A DNA stretch of 64,000 bases. Origin: Gammaproteobacteria bacterium. Lineage in GTDB: Bacteria > Pseudomonadota > Gammaproteobacteria > Ga0077536. The stretch spans positions 610,666 to 674,665 of the forward strand of contig JACKNG010000003.1 of assembly GCA_024235015.1 (NCBI GenBank), written 5' to 3'. Of the stretch, positions 60,864 through 64,000 are shown in pieces. How positions within the stretch are numbered: position 1 is the first letter of the stretch; every line of letters begins with the position of its first letter. The notes beneath the pieces were generated by a model. The model was given only the letters and a program-made list of their open reading frames with translations, was not told the DNA's origin and did no database searches. The translations under genes and the position numbers were made by a program.

Positions 60864-61637
60864 CTAGCCCCCGATTAATTCGCGTAATCGGCGATACAGT
60901 TTCACTGCCCATGCTCCCGGAATCTGGGCGACGAGCCCGTACACCAAGACAGCACCCGCGATGTGTGCGGGCTCGGAGATCGTGGTAACGACAACTGCCG
61001 CGTAGATCAGCCCAATTACTACGCCCCAAAATGCTGCCAAAGGTTGGGCCACTCCGTAGATCTCTGGCTGCGGAGCCTGGTATTTCAGGCGCACGCCTTT
61101 TTGAATTATGGACAACCATATATTCGGGGAGTTATCTGCATGCGGATTGTTTAGAAAAGCAAGCTGAATTCCTTGGCCTCGATTGAAAACTGGAACGACA
61201 TATTCTCGCTGTCCGTAGTAGACCGCCCATTGGTGCTCATTCGGCTCCCCTCCATCAGGAACCTGTAACTGTTGTCGATATCCCTCCGACCATTCCAGGA
61301 TGTTCGGAGAATCCAGAATCTGTGTCTGCTCGGAAAGTATCCTCGTATCAGAGGTGTATGCACGGACGACAATATTTTCATAGTCGTTCATGCTTTCATT
61401 TTTCAACCGCACAGTTGAAAGAAAAAGATTGGATACCGGGTTCTGGTTCCATGTGACTTCAACATGGCCGAAAACTGCGTCTTCGGCCGACATCCCGACG
61501 CGGACGTGCTCTACGCGATAAGTGAACGTTCCCCGTTTATTCAGTATGCGCTGTGTAAGCCATGCCGTGATGACACCGCCCAGCCCGCCAGCGAGAGCTG
61601 AAAGGTATTCTGCTTGGATGATCTCCAGGAGGTTCAT
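60864..61637 (-). CDS. Cassette membrane protein, unknown
   Basis: 257 aa from ATG 61637. One N-terminal span (EYLSALAGGLGGVITAWL), a soluble middle of about 160 residues (DAVFGHVEVTWNQNPVSNLF, TVRLKNESMNDYENIVVRAY), then two C-terminal spans (LAAFWGVVIGLIYAAVVVTT and IAGAVLVYGLVAQIPGAWAV) and a basic end. The middle looks beta-rich. No family recognised. AT-richer than the chromosome. Confidence 0.68.
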   Translation of the reverse strand: MNLLEIIQAEYLSALAGGLGGVITAWLTQRILNKRGTFTYRVEHVRVGMSAEDAVFGHVEVTWNQNPVSNLFLSTVRLKNESMNDYENIVVRAYTSDTRILSEQTQILDSPNILEWSEGYRQQLQVPDGGEPNEHQWAVYYGQREYVVPVFNRGQGIQLAFLNNPHADNSPNIWLSIIQKGVRLKYQAPQPEIYGVAQPLAAFWGVVIGLIYAAVVVTTISEPAHIAGAVLVYGLVAQIPGAWAVKLYRRLRELIGG

Positions 61638-61644
61638 TGTTGCA

Positions 61645-61739
61645 AGCTAACGCCCTGTTAACCTGCGCTTGACGGCGACGACCGTAGCGGTAGCGAAGGG
61701 AGGAAGCGGTCAAGCGTCAGGTTCAACAGGATGTTAGGG
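61645..61739 (-). other. attC site 28
   Basis: AGCTAAC (61645) to GTTAGGG (61733). CCTG-type; GACCGTAGCGG where others have GACCGGAGCGG. Confidence 0.88.
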
Positions 61740-61754
61740 TGCAGATCTCTCACG

Positions 61755-62480
61755 CTAGAGCTTCCCTTTTGCCTTAAGGTCATTGGCGAAGTCCTTCAAA
61801 TGTTCCAATTCCATGAACGACTTTATCCAGATTATTAAGCGTCCGGCCGGACTCAGAACGTGATCCAAGATTATTCGACTAGGCGCGTGAGAGCCGATGA
61901 AGAAAACCCATATGAAGCTTAGAAATATGAACCGATAGCAGTTTAGGCCATGCAACCTTAACCGCGTGGGTTGATCGATTATCGCTCCAGTCAGTTTCTT
62001 ATCGCCCGCGAGTCCGAAGATAAGGCACGGATAGTCGGTGACTCTGCCTGGATTTCCGTTAACCAACATGCGTCTAAGTCTTTCCTCATGAGGCCCGAGC
62101 CTCACCCGCGCGAATATTGGATGGGCGGCAATACCAGCTCGGAATATTACCGACAGCTGGAAAAGCTTGAATTTCTCGTAATCAATATCCTCAACCTTTA
62201 CTACTCCGGTTTCTCTCGTAACCGTCAATGGAACGCCGCCCTGAATTACGCGCTTTGCATAATCTTCGTATTTGGAGAGTTGCCCTTCGCATTTGGCACA
62301 AAGTAGCTTTTCACGGATTCCCTTTTGCTCAAACTTCTTCGTCGGGGTAGATAGCGTAGATACGACGTGAAACGTATGTTTTTCGTCGTAAAGGTCCGTG
62401 TAAACGAATTCTGGGATTACATGGGAATCGCACAGCGGGCCAGGCCCTCCGCAGAGTTGGCAGGTCAATTCTTTCTGCAC
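61755..62480 (-). CDS. Cassette protein with two CxxC motifs and SHVIP, HNH-like zinc site
   Basis: 241 aa from GTG 62480. TCQLCGGPGPLCDSHVIPEF near the N-terminus and EKLLCAKCEGQLSKYEDYA near residue 60 make a C-x2-C...SHVIP...C-x2-C arrangement seen in HNH-type treble clefts and related uncharacterised proteins. The rest has a hydrophobic stretch (NCYRFIFLSFIWVFFIGSHA) and a helical end. A nuclease role is possible but not shown. Unknown partner. Confidence 0.62.
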   Translation of the reverse strand: MQKELTCQLCGGPGPLCDSHVIPEFVYTDLYDEKHTFHVVSTLSTPTKKFEQKGIREKLLCAKCEGQLSKYEDYAKRVIQGGVPLTVTRETGVVKVEDIDYEKFKLFQLSVIFRAGIAAHPIFARVRLGPHEERLRRMLVNGNPGRVTDYPCLIFGLAGDKKLTGAIIDQPTRLRLHGLNCYRFIFLSFIWVFFIGSHAPSRIILDHVLSPAGRLIIWIKSFMELEHLKDFANDLKAKGKL

Positions 62481-62574
62481 CCTAACGCCACGATGAGCCG
62501 CACTTGACGGCGACGACTGGAGCGAAAGCGAAAGGAGGAGCGGTCAAGTGTCGGCCTCGATCGTGATGTTAGAC
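62480..62574 (-). other. attC site 29
   Basis: CCCTAAC (62480) to GTTAGAC (62568). Outer arms GCCACGATGAGCC / GGCCTCGATCGTGA; central GGAGCGAAAGCG differs from the usual GGAGCGGCAGCG. Confidence 0.88.
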
Positions 62575-62585
62575 GCAAATTTTTT

Positions 62586-63626
62586 CTAACTGTCTAGAAT
62601 TTTGGCAGCTAGCGATTGCGCTGCCAATGCGGCCTCATAAGAGGGTTGCTCTATCACGCCATGTGCAATTTGGTTACGTGTCTTTCTTAAATCATCAAAG
62701 GTCGCGAGATCGGCGTCTTCTAGGTTCTCCCAAGTCGTAATTGCGCACCATACGAATCGATCCCGTGCGTTCTTGTACGATGCCACTTGGCTCGAAAAAA
62801 ACTCTTCCGTCGAAGCTCTAAATTCAGGCCTGGAGTTAAAGATACTTGAGGCGAAGCGAGGATGGTCTATGGCACCAAATGTTGCATGCACGTGAATCTC
62901 AATTGCCATGTAGAAGTTCAGAAATCTTTTTAGTCGGTCCTTCTCTTGCAGTCCTCGGTAATATAGCCTCGCGGATTTTCTGTTTAGACGATTCGCTAGC
63001 TTCGCAGCGTTGTTTAATGCCTCTGATATTTCCGCTGATTCGCGGCGAACAGTTGTATAGCCTGTTGCCGTGGCAGTGAGTCGAATGTCGTGGACTCTAG
63101 TTCCATCGTCCGTGGTGCCGTACGAATGCTTTTCGAGGAATTTCAGCTCAAGCGGACGATTCGCCCCTGCAAGGGTGGCGGAAAGCGCGCTTATCGCTGA
63201 CGGCAGCACCTTATCTTCGATATTTGCGAGTTCCTCCTTTGCGTCTATGAAGCAATCGTAGGTGCTGATGTAATCGTCGCATTCTTGGATATGTCCGTTG
63301 GTGATAGTGTGCTTCTGTGTGGGGCCGAGTTTAAGTACTAGATATGGGCCTCTACTGCCGTTGCGGTTTTTCCACTCATCTTCATCGTCGTCGAGAGAAT
63401 CGTTCGCGACCGCAATGCACGCCTTATTAGGACTGTTGCTGATGGCAAACTCATAGGGAAAGTCAGATAGGCTGCCACGGAATTGAAATTCGTCATCACT
63501 CGATATCGATAGGCCTATCAGTTCAAAGACTTCTAGTAGGAAAAATTTCGCTTCTAGCGATTCCCCTTCTTCCATCTTTCGGAAACCCATTTTGTGCAAA
63601 ACATGACTTGAAAGTGAGAGGGTCAT
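62586..63626 (-). CDS. Cassette protein with C-terminal HEPN-like RNxxxH motif
   Basis: 346 aa from ATG 63626. The N-terminal half (about 1-170) is mixed alpha/beta with an acidic loop (NDSLDDDEDEWKNRNGSRG). The C-terminal half is helical: RLKRFLNFYMAIEIHVHATF, VASYKNARDRFVWCAITTWE and LRKTRNQIAHGVIEQPSYEA. The RNQIAHG motif fits the R-x4-H of HEPN ribonucleases and of ApeA-like HEPN proteins. Defence or RNase function is an inference. It is the cassette nearest the right edge with a full gene. Confidence 0.65.
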   Translation of the reverse strand: MTLSLSSHVLHKMGFRKMEEGESLEAKFFLLEVFELIGLSISSDDEFQFRGSLSDFPYEFAISNSPNKACIAVANDSLDDDEDEWKNRNGSRGPYLVLKLGPTQKHTITNGHIQECDDYISTYDCFIDAKEELANIEDKVLPSAISALSATLAGANRPLELKFLEKHSYGTTDDGTRVHDIRLTATATGYTTVRRESAEISEALNNAAKLANRLNRKSARLYYRGLQEKDRLKRFLNFYMAIEIHVHATFGAIDHPRFASSIFNSRPEFRASTEEFFSSQVASYKNARDRFVWCAITTWENLEDADLATFDDLRKTRNQIAHGVIEQPSYEAALAAQSLAAKILDS

Positions 63627-63660
63627 CAGGGTTGGCCTGGGCGGAGACGTCCTTGTTTGC

Positions 63661-63757
63661 GTCTAACGTTGCGCTGAGCCGCGCTTGACGGCAACTGACC
63701 GGAGCGGCAGCGCAGGGAAGGCGCGGTCAAGCGTCGGACTCGAGCGCCTTGTTGGGT
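63661..63757 (-). other. attC site 30
   Basis: GTCTAAC (63661) to GTTGGGT (63751). GAGCC-type, CGGACTCGAGCGCC on the ORF side. Confidence 0.88.
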
Positions 63758-64000
63758 GGAACCCACGCTCGAATCTACTCCGGCTTCGGAACGGAGGGAT
63801 ACGGATCAAGCTTCGCGCGGCAAGGCGCGTAGCGAAGATGCTCGGCAGGGACTTGCACCACAACTCCCTGTTCTTCCGGCACAGCCTTTCCGAACGGCGC
63901 GTCGACTGACGGAAGGACGATGGTGGTGAATCGCTTCGGTTCTGCACAGCGCTTCCCTTTTTTCAGTGCGCTTCTACGGCCTCGATGCCCGGAATCTACC
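63758..64000 (-). repeat. Repeated cassette, copy R10 (cut by the window edge)
   Basis: Same start (GGAACCCACGCTCGAATC) and internal blocks. It has CCCTTTTTTCAGTGCG at 63956, the longest form of the variable tract. It continues past 64000, so the array goes on to the right. Confidence 0.85.

Noticed and set aside
43685..63909. Plus-strand ~74-aa frames starting in attC arms (MTATDRSGS type)
   Set aside because: They start inside attC sites, oppose cassette orientation and follow the repeated sequence only. No ribosome site or family match.
42947..64000. CRISPR array, suggested by many similar repeats
   Set aside because: Repeats are about 95 bp, imperfectly palindromic with GTTRRRY/RYYYAAC ends, and are separated by gene-sized segments. 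These are attC sites. No cas genes are seen.
35307..64000. Integron integrase gene inside the window
   Set aside because: I looked for a tyrosine-recombinase ORF in and next to the array on both strands. Only DDE and DEDD transposases were found.
1..64000. tRNA or rRNA genes
   Set aside because: No cloverleaf-like sequence with a GTTCGAATC-type T-loop in the right context, and no rRNA-like stretch, was recognised. CGAATC in the repeated cassettes is not within a tRNA-like fold that I could draw.

Overview
The window joins two unlike regions. Positions 1 to about 33,500 are ordinary, very GC-rich proteobacterial chromosome with strong G/C third-position bias. It carries catabolic and housekeeping enzymes: two acyl-CoA dehydrogenases, a flavin-dependent oxygenase-like protein, a Baeyer-Villiger-type FAD monooxygenase, an amidase, a cyclase/hydrolase, hotdog thioesterases, a dienelactone hydrolase, nitroreductases, a DEAD-box helicase, an M24B aminopeptidase, a porin and others. 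A VPLPA-CTERM tail at the window start and a PEP-CTERM relic near 4.1 kb indicate an exosortase-type sorting system. With the DoxX/HvfX-like protein and the spread of REP-like palindromes, this suggests an environmental gammaproteobacterium; the assignment is an inference, not proven. Intergenic gaps hold at least four families of short palindromes (cores GTGTCAGACAC, GGGGTCAGACCCC, GGGGACAGACCACGG and GGGGACAGTTTACTT).

From about 33.5 to 35.3 kb lie two decayed IS3-family elements. From about 35.3 kb to the right edge is a mobile gene-cassette array of the chromosomal (sedentary) integron type. I count 30 attC sites of roughly 95 bp, each bounded by RYYYAAC/GTTRRRY-like boxes, with strongly conserved inner arms (GCGCTTGAC / GTCAAGCG). 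Almost every cassette ORF is on the minus strand, and the extra unpaired bases of the attC arms lie on the ORF-stop side. The array therefore reads leftward, this is its distal (old) end, and the integrase gene with attI should lie to the right of position 64,000.

Cassette cargo includes three type II toxin-antitoxin modules (HigBA-like, HicAB, RelE/NadS-like), a PaiB-like protein, a GNAT acetyltransferase, an AlbA/Schlafen-type ATP-binding protein, a UPF0158 protein, a DUF2726 nuclease-fold protein, a CxxC...SHVIP...CxxC zinc-site protein, a protein ending in a HEPN-like RNxxxH motif, several membrane proteins and several unknowns. One ~290-bp cassette without a convincing gene occurs ten times. 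Two of these copies, with their attC sites, are identical by eye.

The array is heavily hit by insertion sequences. Three near-identical IS110/IS1111-type elements each sit in the R' core box of an attC. A different IS110/IS1111-type element sits inside an attC arm. An IS481-family element with a single amber mutation clips the end of the paiB cassette. A complete IS21-family element with a GCCGG target duplication splits a membrane-protein gene that can be rebuilt in frame at 320 residues.
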